Below, piece by piece: positions 26,080-34,744 of a DNA stretch of 64,000 nt (positions within the stretch are counted from its first letter, which is position 1; each line of letters starts with the position of its first letter). A program made the translations under genes and the position numbers. The DNA lies in assembly GCA_035292585.1 (NCBI GenBank), contig DATDPU010000101.1:26919-90918 (forward strand). Direction: 5' to 3'. This DNA comes from DASSFZ01 sp035292585 (GTDB lineage: Bacteria > Chloroflexota > Anaerolineae > Fen-1058). Below the pieces are notes generated by a model, which was not told the origin of the DNA, did no database searches, and worked only from the letters and a program-made list of their open reading frames with translations.

Positions 26080-29000
26080 TCACTCGATCAGGCTCACCGC
26101 CTGCGGCCCGAGCAGGTTGCGCAGACGCGCCAGCAACTCCTCACAGATGAGCGTGGTGTCATTGGGAAAATCGAGTTCAAGACTGCCGTTGCCGCCGGTG
26201 ACGTAGAACGTGAACCGGTCCGGCCCTTCAAAGCTGCGCAGCAAGCGATGCACATCGCCGACGCGCCGGGCATCGACGTGACCATTGCCGCTGCGCTGGA
26301 TCGTCACCCGCAGCGCGCGCGGGCCGGACGGCCGCAGCGATCGATCGTTGTTGCCGCCGTTGCGGGCGGGCGGGCGCGGCGCGGCAGCCGGCGGCGAGCT
26401 GTGCAAGCGCACCGCCGGCGCTTCGCGATTCGGCGCCGGCGGTGGAACAGGCGCCCGTGCGGGCGGTTCAACCGCCGGCGGCTCAGGCGCGGAATAAGTC
26501 GGGGCCGGCTCGCTGACCTTCAGCGGAGGCTCGATCGGTTGCGGCTCGACATAGGGAGCCGCCGGTAGCGCATCGTCGACCGGCCGCGTCACATTGAGGT
26601 TATCGCTGACCGAATCGCAGATGATCGACGGCTTGCGCCCGCGCGCATCGACCTTGCCGCGCACCACCACGATCTTGTCGCGCTGCCACAGCGGCTGGGT
26701 TTGCTTCCACGTCCTGGGGAAAACGACGACGTCGATCGTACCCTGGATGTCTTCCAGCGTGACGAAGGCCATCTGGTCGCCCTTCTTCGTCTGCGTGGTT
26801 CGATACGCCGTCACCAACCCCAGCACCGTCACCTTTTGATCGTGCTGCTCTTCGCCGATCTCGCCGCACAAGTGCGTGAGCGTGTCGCGCAATTGCGCCA
26901 GCGCGCGGGCCACCGGGTGTTCGGAGATGTACACCCCGATCAGTTCCTTCTCCCACTCCAGCCGCTCGCGCAAGGGCGCTTCTTCGAGCGCGGGTAACGC
27001 GCTGAGCGTCGAGAGCGCGCCTTCGGCTGCGCCCTGGCCGAACAGCGACAGCTGCCCCGCGTCGGCGGCGCGATGCGCCGTGCTGCTGCTGCCCAACATC
27101 CGGTCGATCGAGGCCAGCAGCTGCGCCCGATGGCCGAACCGCTCGAACGCGCCCACTTTGATCAGCGCTTCCAACGCGCGCCGATTGACCTGGCGCAGAT
27201 CGACGCGCTGGCAGAACTCGTCGAGGTCGCGCAGCGGCTCTCCCGATTCGCGGGCAGAAAGGATCGCGCGCACGGGGCCTTCGCCCACATTCTTGACCGC
27301 GGCCAGCCCAAAGCGAATGCCTTCGCGCGCGCCGCCGATCTCCTCGATCGTGAAGTCCAGCTGGCTGCGCGTCACATCGGGCGGCAGCACCGCGATGCCC
27401 AGGCGCCGCGCCTCGACGATCAACCCTCCGATCTTCTCGGTGTTATTGCGCTCGATCGTCAGCAGCGCGGTCATATACTCGACCGGGTAACGCGCCTTGA
27501 GGAACGCGGTCTGGCAGGTGATCACGGCGTAGTCGGCGGCGTGCGCCTTGTTGAAGCCGTAACGCGCGAAATACTCGATGTCGTCGTAGACGGCTTTGGC
27601 CACCGACTCGGCGATGCCGTTTTTCACCGCGCCCTTCACAAACTTGGCGCGGTGCGCCTCGATCTTCTCTTTGATCTTTTTGCCGACCGCCTTACGCATC
27701 TCGTCGGCTTCCGGCAGCGAGTAGCCGGCCAGTTGCTTGGCGGTCTCGATGATCTGTTCCTGATAGACGATGATGCCGTAGGTCTCGGCCAGGATCGGCT
27801 CAAGCGCGGAATGCTTATATTCCACCGGCTCTTCGCCGTGCATGCGCTTGATGTACGTCGGGATATATTCGATCGGGCCGGGGCGAAACAGCGATAGCGT
27901 GGCGACGATGTGCTCGAACTTGGTCGGCCGCATCTCCGTCAACACCCGCCGCATCCCTTCACCTTCTACCTGGAACACGCCCAGCACGTCGCCGCGCGAC
28001 ATCAGCTCGAACGCCGCCGGATCGTTGGTGGGGATATTTTCCAGCGTCCACTTCTGGCCGTGGCGCTGCTCGATCAGCTCGCACGCCTTGCGCATGATGG
28101 TGAGCGTGGACAGGCCGAGGAAATCGACTTTGAGCAGGCCGATCGCTTCGCACACGCCCATTTCGAACTGCGTGATCGCTTCGAGCGACGAAGATTCATC
28201 GGACTTGGTGGGCCGGTGCAACGGCACGTACTCGACCAGCGGCCGGTCGGAGATGATGACGCCGGCCGCGTGCGTGCCGACGTTGCGCGCCGTGCCTTCG
28301 ACCTCGCCGGCCGTGTCGAGCAACGTCTTCACGTACTCGGTCGAGGCGTAAGCCTCTTTCAGTTCGGGCACCTGTTCGAGCGCTGCGCGAATCGTGATCG
28401 GCTTGCCGGGGATGGCGGGCACCAGCTTGGCGATGCGATCGACGTCGCCCAGCGGCACGTCCAGCGCGCGACCGACGTCGCGGATCGCCGCGCGTGCGCC
28501 CAGTGTGCCGAAGGTGATGATCTGCGCTACCTTGTCGCGGCCATATTTCTGCACTGCATACTCGATCACTTCGCCGCGTCGATCGTCGGGGAAGTCCAGG
28601 TCGATATCGGGCATGCTGACGCGGCCGGGGTTGAGAAAGCGCTCGAAGATCAGGCCGTGTTCCAGCGGGTCGAGCAGCGTGATACCGGCGGTGTAGGCCA
28701 CCATGCTGCCCGCCGCCGAGCCGCGCACGTTCCACCAAATGTCGTTCTCACGCGCGTAGCGCGTAAGGTCGCTGACGATCAGGAAGTAGGTGTCGAAGCC
28801 CATCTGGTGGATGACGCGCAGTTCGTAATCCAAGCGCTGTTGAATCGCCGGGTCGTTCGCGCGCTCGGCGTAGCGCGCCGCCAGGCCCTGTGCGCACAGC
28901 TGGCGCAAGTACGATTCGGGCGTGTAACCGGCGGGCAGGGGGAACTCGGGCAGGTGGTAGCCCTTGAAATCGAGATCGACTTCGCACATCTCGGCGATGA

Positions 29001-29799
29001 GCAGCGTGTTGCTCAACGCCGTGGGGATTTCGCCGAACAACGCCGCCATCTCGTCCGCGCTCTTGAGATAGTATGACGAGTCGGTCATCTTCATGCGGTT
29101 CGCCTCGGTGACGAGAGAACCGGTGCCGATGCACAACAACACGTCCTGCGCGTGGGCGTTCTCCGGGCGCAGGTAATGCGCGTCGTTGGTGGCGACCGGG
29201 CGCAGCTCGAACTCCCGCGCCAGCATCAACAGCTGCCGATTGAGATCGACCAGCTGCGGCATGCCGTCGTGCAGCTGCAACTCGACGAAGAAGCGCTCGC
29301 GCCCGAACACGTCGACGTACCAGGCCAGCGCCTGGCGCGCCTGATCGAGTTGGCCGCTGAGGATCAGGCGCGGCACTTCGGCCGAGCCGCAGCCGGTGGT
29401 CACCACCAGTCCGGCGGAGTAGCGCTCCAGGACCTCTTTGTCCACGCGCGGCCGGTAGTAGAAGCCCTCGAGCTGCGCCAGGGATGCGAGCTGCAGCAGG
29501 TTCTTATAGCCGGCATCGTTCTGCGCGAGGAGCAGCAGATGGTGCGGCGATTTATCTTTCTGCGGATCGCGATCGCGGCGTGAGCGGCGCGCCAGGTAAC
29601 CCTCTATGCCAACGATGGGCTTGACGCCTTCTTTCTTGGCTGCGGTGTAAAAATCGATCACGCCGTACATCACGCCATGATCGGTCAACGCGACGGCGGG
29701 CTGGTTGAGTTCTTTGGCGCGTTTGACAATTTGAGCGGGATGGCTCAGGCCGTCGAGGAGCGAGTATTCACTGTGGACATGCAAGTGCACGAATGACAC
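26080..29799 (-). CDS. dnaE: DNA polymerase III alpha subunit
   Basis: 1239 residues. An N-terminal PHP domain begins HLHVHSEYSLLDG. The polymerase core has the catalytic Asp pair in MPDIDLDFPDD, followed by FLNPGRVS and the later ARYGFNKAHAADYAV. HhH and OB-fold regions follow (VTVLGLVTAYRTTQTKKGDQ). After a Pro-rich linker (about 1080-1145) there is an extra ~95-residue C-terminal domain. The start is GTG at 29799 with AGAGG upstream. A LexA-type palindrome lies between its -10 element and the start. Confidence 0.95.
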   Translation of the reverse strand: MSFVHLHVHSEYSLLDGLSHPAQIVKRAKELNQPAVALTDHGVMYGVIDFYTAAKKEGVKPIVGIEGYLARRSRRDRDPQKDKSPHHLLLLAQNDAGYKNLLQLASLAQLEGFYYRPRVDKEVLERYSAGLVVTTGCGSAEVPRLILSGQLDQARQALAWYVDVFGRERFFVELQLHDGMPQLVDLNRQLLMLAREFELRPVATNDAHYLRPENAHAQDVLLCIGTGSLVTEANRMKMTDSSYYLKSADEMAALFGEIPTALSNTLLIAEMCEVDLDFKGYHLPEFPLPAGYTPESYLRQLCAQGLAARYAERANDPAIQQRLDYELRVIHQMGFDTYFLIVSDLTRYARENDIWWNVRGSAAGSMVAYTAGITLLDPLEHGLIFERFLNPGRVSMPDIDLDFPDDRRGEVIEYAVQKYGRDKVAQIITFGTLGARAAIRDVGRALDVPLGDVDRIAKLVPAIPGKPITIRAALEQVPELKEAYASTEYVKTLLDTAGEVEGTARNVGTHAAGVIISDRPLVEYVPLHRPTKSDESSSLEAITQFEMGVCEAIGLLKVDFLGLSTLTIMRKACELIEQRHGQKWTLENIPTNDPAAFELMSRGDVLGVFQVEGEGMRRVLTEMRPTKFEHIVATLSLFRPGPIEYIPTYIKRMHGEEPVEYKHSALEPILAETYGIIVYQEQIIETAKQLAGYSLPEADEMRKAVGKKIKEKIEAHRAKFVKGAVKNGIAESVAKAVYDDIEYFARYGFNKAHAADYAVITCQTAFLKARYPVEYMTALLTIERNNTEKIGGLIVEARRLGIAVLPPDVTRSQLDFTIEEIGGAREGIRFGLAAVKNVGEGPVRAILSARESGEPLRDLDEFCQRVDLRQVNRRALEALIKVGAFERFGHRAQLLASIDRMLGSSSTAHRAADAGQLSLFGQGAAEGALSTLSALPALEEAPLRERLEWEKELIGVYISEHPVARALAQLRDTLTHLCGEIGEEQHDQKVTVLGLVTAYRTTQTKKGDQMAFVTLEDIQGTIDVVVFPRTWKQTQPLWQRDKIVVVRGKVDARGRKPSIICDSVSDNLNVTRPVDDALPAAPYVEPQPIEPPLKVSEPAPTYSAPEPPAVEPPARAPVPPPAPNREAPAVRLHSSPPAAAPRPPARNGGNNDRSLRPSGPRALRVTIQRSGNGHVDARRVGDVHRLLRSFEGPDRFTFYVTGGNGSLELDFPNDTTLICEELLARLRNLLGPQAVSLIE

Positions 29800-29859
29800 G
29801 CGACGGCCTCTTCGATAATGAAACGGTTACACAGCGGTGGAGAGTCGGGCGAAGAAAAA

Positions 29860-29889
29860 CGCGGAACAGTTGTTCCGCGCGGCATTATA
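29860..29889 (-). promoter_or_regulatory. dnaE promoter -10 with overlapping LexA-type (SOS) box
   Basis: On the minus strand TATAAT (29884-29889) is followed five bases on by the perfect palindrome CGCGGAAC-agtt-GTTCCGCG (29860-29879). Its core GAAC-N4-GTTC is the Gram-positive/Bacillus-type LexA box, with one departure from the strict CGAACRNRYGTTCG consensus. The -35 is poor (TTCGCC). Position is right for repression by LexA. Confidence 0.6.
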
Positions 29890-29972
29890 CCACAACCCGA
29901 TGCGGGGGCGAATCCCCCGCTGGCTCTGCACTGCCTGCTCATGCTTCTCTATCAGCGCCGCGTAACTGGGGA

Positions 29973-30001
29973 TTGACAATTTGGGTGAGGCAGGCTAGAG
30001 T
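29973..30001 (+). promoter_or_regulatory. Promoter of the cobalamin-riboswitch transcript
   Basis: TTGACA (29973-29978), 17 bases, TAGAGT (29996-30001), about 30 bases before the aptamer. Confidence 0.6.
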
Positions 30002-30027
30002 AAGCCCGTCGTTAACAATCGAATCTC

Positions 30028-30234
30028 TGAGTCGGCAGGGATGCCCAAGGCCCGGATGCCAGGGCATAACGGGGAAGCCGGTGACGTGAGCACGTTGCAA
30101 ACGAAGTCCGGCGCTGTCCCGCAACTGTAGATTAGTTAGCTGGTTGGTGCGTTGGATAGTTGGTTGATCAACCATCAAACCAACAAACCAGCGCACCAGC
30201 AAACTAATGAGCCAGGATACCCACCCTGCCGATC
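30028..30234 (+). promoter_or_regulatory. Cobalamin (B12) riboswitch aptamer
   Basis: P1 closing arms GTCGGCAGGG (30031) and CCCTGCCGA (30224-30232) bracket the conserved blocks. These are GGGGAAGCCGGTGACG, then AGTCCGGCGCTGTCCCGCAA (B12 box region) with CTGT after it, and GAGCCAGGATACCCACC. Between CTGT and GAGCC a peripheral stem is greatly enlarged by a GGTTGGT/ACCAACC-type repeat (about 30133-30209). It controls the downstream alpha/alpha-barrel protein and ECF genes, normally switching them off when B12 is abundant. Confidence 0.92.
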
Positions 30235-30271
30235 AGCCAACACTCTGCCTTCGCGGAAAAGGAGGTGTGCT

Positions 30272-30310
30272 ATGAGGATGCTATTATCGCTCCTCCCTCG
30301 CTGCGACTGA
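30272..30310 (+). CDS. Possible 12-residue leader peptide in the riboswitch expression platform
   Basis: ATG at 30272 follows a near-perfect AAAAGGAGGTG ribosome site at 5 bases and encodes MRMLLSLLPRCD before a stop. The frame overlaps the left arm of the intrinsic terminator and its stop lies in the terminator loop. It could be a real leader peptide or simply a ribosome-binding site left from the terminator/antiterminator pairing of GGAGG with CCTCC. Confidence 0.35.
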   Translation: MRMLLSLLPRCD

Positions 30311-30325
30311 CGAGGGAGTTTTTTT
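30293..30325 (+). terminator. Intrinsic terminator of the B12 riboswitch leader
   Basis: Arms CTCCCTCG (30293-30300) and CGAGGGAG (30311-30318) with a 10-base loop and a run of seven T. It lies between the aptamer and the first structural gene, so it is the probable expression platform. Confidence 0.85.
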
Positions 30326-30392
30326 ATCCCCGCCATCCGCATCTAATCTGAACGATTGCCTACTCGCCCTCTCATTCGAAGGAGTCTCAACT

Positions 30393-31487
30393 GTGAAACG
30401 CTACAAGGTCACACTCATGGCCTTACTCGCGCTCGCACTCGTGTTGATCTCCGGCGGGGCCGCCTGGGCGGCCTCGCCGGACGAGGCTGCCGCAAAAGCG
30501 CTGGCCTGGCTGAAGTCACAGCAGAACGACGACGGCGGTTTTGGCAGCGGGTTCGGGCCGGGCAGCGCCATTGGCCCAACGGCCGATGCCATCATTGCCA
30601 TCACGTCCGGCGGGCAAGATGTATCGACGTGGACGAAAAGCAACGCAGCGCCGCTCGATTACCTGCGTGCGCAGGCCGGCGCCGGCCAGATCACCTTGCC
30701 CGGCGATCTCGCCAAAACGATTCTGGCCTTGATCGCAACCCGGCAAGACCCGCGCGCGTTCGGCGGCCAAGACCTGCTCTCCGATCTCGAATCTCACTTC
30801 GATTCCACCACCAGCCTGTATTCCTCCTCGATCTTCGATCAGGCGTTGGCGATTCTGGCGCTGCGCAGCGCCGGTGCGTCCGTGCCCGATGCCGCGGTGG
30901 CCGCGCTGCTCGCCGCGCAAACGGTCGACGGTGGTTGGGCCTTTACCAGCGCGACGACAGCCGGCGCAGCGGATTCCAACACGACTTCGCTCGCCGTGCA
31001 GGCGCTCGTCGCGGTAGGGCGCAAGGATGATACCGGCCGCGCGCTAGACTATTTCCGCCGCGTGCAAAACGCCGACGCGGGCTGGACGTACCAGTCGCCC
31101 TCGGCTTTCGGCGTCGATACCGACGCCAACTCGACTGCGCTGGGCGTTCAGGCGATCCTCGCCGCCGGCGATTCCGTCGCGAACTGGTCGACCGGCGCGA
31201 GCGATCCGATTGGCGCGCTGCTGGCTTTGCAAAACGAGGATGGCTCGTTCTCGTTCAATCAAGTTTTCCCCGGCCCCAACGCCCTGGCGACGCTACAGGC
31301 GGTGCCGGCGCTGTATGGCAATACCCTGGTGCAGGTCAATGTCGTCCCGGCCACGGGCACAGGCACAACATCTACTCCGCTGCTGCCTGAGGCGGGGGGC
31401 GTGCTCGACGCGCTGCCGGCGCTCGCGCTCGGCCTGACGCTGCTGGCCGCCGGATACACGGCCCGTCGCCGCGTGCGTGTTTTGTAA
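30393..31487 (+). CDS. Secreted, C-terminally anchored alpha/alpha-barrel protein, putative cobalamin-binding (intrinsic factor/transcobalamin-like)
   Basis: 364 residues. The GTG start has AAGGAG upstream. Signal peptide about 1-27 (LMALLALALVLISGGAAWA). The body is an alpha6/alpha6 toroid of the prenyltransferase/squalene-oxidase repeat class: AWLKSQQNDDGGFGSG, AQTVDGGWAF, VQNADAGWTYQ, LLALQNEDGSFSF. The segments NSTALGVQAILAAG and PNALATLQAVPALYG recall the B12-binding barrel of intrinsic factor. A low-complexity stalk TGTGTTSTPLLPEAGG leads to a C-terminal membrane helix and Arg-rich tail. It is the first gene under the B12 riboswitch and is followed by ECF transporter genes, hence the inferred role in capturing cobalamin outside the cell. 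Confidence 0.75.
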   Translation: MKRYKVTLMALLALALVLISGGAAWAASPDEAAAKALAWLKSQQNDDGGFGSGFGPGSAIGPTADAIIAITSGGQDVSTWTKSNAAPLDYLRAQAGAGQITLPGDLAKTILALIATRQDPRAFGGQDLLSDLESHFDSTTSLYSSSIFDQALAILALRSAGASVPDAAVAALLAAQTVDGGWAFTSATTAGAADSNTTSLAVQALVAVGRKDDTGRALDYFRRVQNADAGWTYQSPSAFGVDTDANSTALGVQAILAAGDSVANWSTGASDPIGALLALQNEDGSFSFNQVFPGPNALATLQAVPALYGNTLVQVNVVPATGTGTTSTPLLPEAGGVLDALPALALGLTLLAAGYTARRRVRVL

Positions 31488-31501
31488 CCGAGTGGTAAAC
31501 T

Positions 31502-31539
31502 GCAACCTTGCGCGGGCCTTGAGGCTGGCGCAAGGTTGC
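31502..31539. repeat. Perfect 12-bp inverted repeat before the 31549 gene
   Basis: GCAACCTTGCGC (31502-31513) and GCGCAAGGTTGC (31528-31539), 14-base loop, between the alpha/alpha-barrel gene stop and the next ribosome site (AGGTGA at 31541). It could end part of the transcripts or process the mRNA. Confidence 0.55.
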
Positions 31540-31548
31540 GAGGTGAAT

Positions 31549-31965
31549 ATGACGCTTTCTCAACTTGCTCGACTGCTCGCCGCGCTGTGCGCCGGGGTGT
31601 GGCTGGCTGCGCCGTCGCTGCTCTCACCGGTGACCGCTCGCGCGCCGGAGCACACGTTGCTTACGCAGGATAGCCCATTGACCGGGCCGTTCGGCGATCC
31701 GCCCGACAGCCCGCTCCCGACGCCGGCCCGGTGCAGCGCCGATCAACCGTGTGAGGAAGAGCTTAGCCCGACGCCGTCGCCGGAGTTCCAAACCTTCCTG
31801 CCCGGCGTTTCTGAGCCAGCTGCGCCGTCCGCCGACGCCGGGAGTCAGCCGCCGCCCGATCTCGGCACAGTCTTGAATTACGTGGCGGTCGGGGTGATCG
31901 TGGTCGGCGTGACGCTGAAGGCTTACTGGTTCGTCGCCGATCGGCGTAAGGGAATCGCGGAGTGA
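31549..31965 (+). CDS. Small exported membrane protein of the B12 uptake locus
   Basis: 138 residues, not recognised. An N-terminal signal or anchor (LARLLAALCAGVWLAAPSLL) is followed by a Pro-rich extracytoplasmic stretch of about 70 residues with two Cys (ARCSADQPCEEE). A C-terminal transmembrane helix (LNYVAVGVIVVGVTLKAYWF) has a short basic tail. The ATG at 31549 has AGGTGA. The position between the putative B12-binding protein and EcfT suggests an accessory subunit of the uptake system. Confidence 0.65.
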   Translation: MTLSQLARLLAALCAGVWLAAPSLLSPVTARAPEHTLLTQDSPLTGPFGDPPDSPLPTPARCSADQPCEEELSPTPSPEFQTFLPGVSEPAAPSADAGSQPPPDLGTVLNYVAVGVIVVGVTLKAYWFVADRRKGIAE

Positions 31966-32010
31966 CCTGGCCTGTCGTTCTCACGAGTTCGCCGTAAAGA
32001 AAATCGTTGG

Positions 32011-32050
32011 TCGTAACGACTGAAGTCGTTACGAAATGACTTCAGTCGTT
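32011..32050. repeat. Two mutually exclusive palindromes before ecfT
   Basis: TCGTAACGACT (32011-32021) pairs with AGTCGTTACGA (32024-32034). Alternatively AACGACTGAAGT (32015-32026) pairs perfectly with ACTTCAGTCGTT (32039-32050). The pairings share bases, so only one can form. They lie 14-53 bases before the ecfT start. This may be a dispersed repeat or a translational switch. Confidence 0.5.
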
Positions 32051-32063
32051 GAAAACAGGTGAG

Positions 32064-33065
32064 ATGAATCCGCGCGTCTGGGCCGTGTGGGTCGTGGCGG
32101 CATCACTGCCCGCGCTCTTCACCCGCAACCCGTTGTACTTGACAGTCGGGCTGCTGGCGGTGCTGGTGGTTCGTTCGCGTCTCGACGAGGATAGCCGCAG
32201 CCGGGTCTTGCCGCTAGGCCGCTTAGGCTTGCTGATCACAGCCACCGCGACGGCGTGGAATGCGTTGACAGTGCATTACGGCGAGACGCTCTTGTTGACG
32301 CTGCCCAGCGCCTTGCCGTTGATCGGCGGCCCGCTCACGCTCGAAGCGCTGATCTTCGGTTTCACCAGCGGGCTGGCGGTGTGGCTGCTGTTCGCGGCCT
32401 TCGGCACGTTCAGCGCGGCGGTCACGCCGTATCAAGTGCTGTCGCTCGCGCCGCGCGCATTGCGGCACGCCGGCCTGGTCGTATCGCTCGCGTTGATGTT
32501 CTTCCCGCACGCGCTGCGCACCGCGCGCGAAGTGCGCGAGGCCCAGGCGGTGCGCGGTCACCGGACGCGCCGCTGGCGCGATCTCCCCGCGCTGTTGGCG
32601 CCATTGCTGCTCAACAGCCTGGAAGCTGCGGCGCAGATCGCCGAAGCGATGGAGGCGCGCGGCTACGGGCGCGCGACGGATCGCCGCTCGGGTGTCGGGT
32701 GGCTGGCGTTGCTGCTCGGCGCGACGCTGCAGCTGTACTGGCGCGAGTCGATCGCCGGTTGGATCGCGATCGCGCTCGGCGTGGGCTGGTTGATCGTGTC
32801 GGGACGCGAGGCCGGGCGGGTGACACGCTATCGGCGTGAATACTGGTCGATCGCCGATAGCCTGGTCGGGTTGGCGCTGCTCGTCTCGATCGCTTTCATG
32901 CTGCTGATCAGCGCAAGTCATCCCACGGCGTTAGCGTATTACCCCTATCCGCGGGTGATGCTCCCGCCGCTCGAACCTCTCATCCTCCTGGCGTTGTTGA
33001 TATCGATCGCGCCGGGGCTGAAGCTGAAAGAATACCGAAGGATGGAAGCCTGGCAGTATCGCTGA
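32064..33065 (+). CDS. ecfT: ECF transporter transmembrane component EcfT
   Basis: 333 residues with about 6-8 hydrophobic helices. The two coupling-helix signatures that contact the ATPases are present as REAQAVRGHRTR and EAMEARGYGR. ECF T units form the membrane scaffold joining ATPases to the S component. The ATG at 32064 is preceded by AGGTGAG; a TTG five codons upstream is an alternative. It is part of the B12-riboswitch locus. Confidence 0.9.
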   Translation: MNPRVWAVWVVAASLPALFTRNPLYLTVGLLAVLVVRSRLDEDSRSRVLPLGRLGLLITATATAWNALTVHYGETLLLTLPSALPLIGGPLTLEALIFGFTSGLAVWLLFAAFGTFSAAVTPYQVLSLAPRALRHAGLVVSLALMFFPHALRTAREVREAQAVRGHRTRRWRDLPALLAPLLLNSLEAAAQIAEAMEARGYGRATDRRSGVGWLALLLGATLQLYWRESIAGWIAIALGVGWLIVSGREAGRVTRYRREYWSIADSLVGLALLVSIAFMLLISASHPTALAYYPYPRVMLPPLEPLILLALLISIAPGLKLKEYRRMEAWQYR

Positions 33066-33098
33066 TTCCGTTCCATCGTTTGTCAATCGTCATTCACC

Positions 33099-34715
33099 AT
33101 GATTCGCTTCGAGCACACCTCGTTCACCTATCCCGGCGTGGACACGCCCGCCCTGGTCGACGTCACCTTGCAGATCGCGCGCGGCGAATTTGTTTTAGTG
33201 GTCGGGCCGAGCGGTTCGGGCAAGTCGACGCTGCTGCGCTGCATCAATGGTTTAGCGCCGCATTTCAGCGGCGGGCGGCTGGCCGGACGAGTGACTGTCG
33301 ATGGGCTGGATACGCGCGCGCACGCTCCGGCTGAGCTGGCCGCACACGTGGGGTTCGTGTTTCAAGACCCCGAAGCGCAATTCGTCACCGAGCGCGTGGA
33401 AGACGAGCTGGCGTTTGGCCTGGAGAACCTGGGCGTAGCGCCGCTCATCATGCGCAAGCGGATCGAGGAAGTGCTCGATCTGTTAGGCATTGCCGGGCTG
33501 CGCGATCGACCGCTGGCTTCGTTGTCGGGCGGCGAACAACAGCGTGTGGCGATTGCTTCCGCGCTGGCATTGCAGCCGCAGGTCTTGCTGCTCGACGAGC
33601 CGACTTCGCAGCTCGACCCATTGGCCGCCGAAGAGGTGTTGGCCGCGCTCGACCGTCTCAACGACGACCTCGGCCTGACGATCGTGTTGAGCGAGCATCG
33701 CCTGGAGCGCGTGATCCAACACGCCGATCGCGTGATCGCGCTCAACCCTGGCGAGCCGCCGCTCGCTGGATCGCCGCGCGAAATCCTGGCGCAGATCGCC
33801 TTGACGCCGCCGGTTACGACGTTGGGCAAGGCGTTGAAGTGGGAGCCGCTGCCGCTGACGGTGAAGGAGGCGCGTAGGCAGGTAGCAGGTAAACAGGGAG
33901 CGGGTAGGCAGGTAGCAGGTAGACAGGGAGCAGGTCGTGGCAACGCCCAACCGCCGATTCTGCAACTACAGCATGTCTCTCACGCTTACGATAAACGTAT
34001 GGCCTTACGCGATGCCTCACTGCAAGTGCATGCCGGGGAATTCGTGGCGGTGATGGGGCGAAATGGATCGGGCAAGACGACGTTGCTGAAGTGCGCCGTC
34101 GGGCTGATCAAGCCGAAAGCGGGCGAGGTGCGCGTGCTCGGCGAAAACATCCGCGACAAGCCGGTGGCCGAGGTGGCGCTTCGGGTCGGGTACGTGCCGC
34201 AGAATCCGAGCACGCTGCTGTTTGCCGATACGGTGGGCGACGAGCTGCGCTTTACCTTGAAGAATCATGGCATCCCAGACGGTCAAGCTGCCTCGGCGGA
34301 ACTGCTGGCCGCGCTCGGACTCGATGGGTTGGCGCAAGCCTACCCGCGCGACCTGTCGACCGGCCAACGCCAACGGGTGGCGCTGGCTTCGATCTGCATC
34401 ACCCAACCGCCAATCCTGCTGCTCGACGAGCCGACGCGCGGCCTGGACAATTTGAGCAAGGAACGCCTGATTGAAACGCTCCGGCGCTGGCAGCATGCCG
34501 GGACGGCGATCGTGATGGTGACGCACGACGTCGAGCTGGTCGCCCGCGCCGCCGATCGCGTGGTCTTGATGGCCGAGGGCGAGATCATTGTAGACGGCAC
34601 GCCGCGTGAAGTATTGGGCGAAAGCGCGATCTTCTCGACGCAGATTAACAAGCTGTTCGCCGGAGCCGGACTGCTGACGGTGGAAGACGCGCTGGAAGTG
34701 ATGCGTGAAACGTGA
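33099..34715 (+). CDS. Fused ECF transporter ATPase (EcfA-EcfA')
   Basis: 538 residues, two ABC domains in one chain. Domain 1 (about 1-235): Walker A GPSGSGKST, signature LSGGEQQRVA, Walker B LLLDEPTSQLD. Domain 2 (about 290-520): GRNGSGKTT, signature LSTGQRQRVA (Thr for Gly), LLLDEPTRGLD. The linker (about 255-282) contains a tandem 10-residue repeat RQVAGKQGAG encoded by two 30-bp DNA repeats. It powers vitamin uptake with EcfT and the S component. Confidence 0.93.
   Translation: MIRFEHTSFTYPGVDTPALVDVTLQIARGEFVLVVGPSGSGKSTLLRCINGLAPHFSGGRLAGRVTVDGLDTRAHAPAELAAHVGFVFQDPEAQFVTERVEDELAFGLENLGVAPLIMRKRIEEVLDLLGIAGLRDRPLASLSGGEQQRVAIASALALQPQVLLLDEPTSQLDPLAAEEVLAALDRLNDDLGLTIVLSEHRLERVIQHADRVIALNPGEPPLAGSPREILAQIALTPPVTTLGKALKWEPLPLTVKEARRQVAGKQGAGRQVAGRQGAGRGNAQPPILQLQHVSHAYDKRMALRDASLQVHAGEFVAVMGRNGSGKTTLLKCAVGLIKPKAGEVRVLGENIRDKPVAEVALRVGYVPQNPSTLLFADTVGDELRFTLKNHGIPDGQAASAELLAALGLDGLAQAYPRDLSTGQRQRVALASICITQPPILLLDEPTRGLDNLSKERLIETLRRWQHAGTAIVMVTHDVELVARAADRVVLMAEGEIIVDGTPREVLGESAIFSTQINKLFAGAGLLTVEDALEVMRET
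33874..33933 (+). repeat. Tandem 30-bp repeat x2 inside the ATPase linker
   Basis: Units 33874-33903 and 33904-33933 are nearly identical and each begins GTAGGCAGGTAGCAGGTA. The period is a multiple of three, so the frame is kept and ten residues are duplicated in the linker between the two ABC domains. Confidence 0.8.
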
Positions 34716-34744
34716 TAAGTGACAACGGCTTACTATTTACTGAT

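Noticed and set aside
27910..29076. Long open frame (388 codons) antisense to dnaE
   Set aside because: No recognisable motif, no ribosome site, and full overlap with conserved polymerase motifs.
29939..30202. Minus-strand frame of 87 codons over the riboswitch
   Set aside because: Covers the conserved B12 aptamer; Asn/Thr/Pro-rich translation comes from the repeat insertion.
33874..33933. CRISPR-like direct repeats
   Set aside because: Only two adjacent 30-bp units without spacers, inside a coding linker; a tandem duplication.
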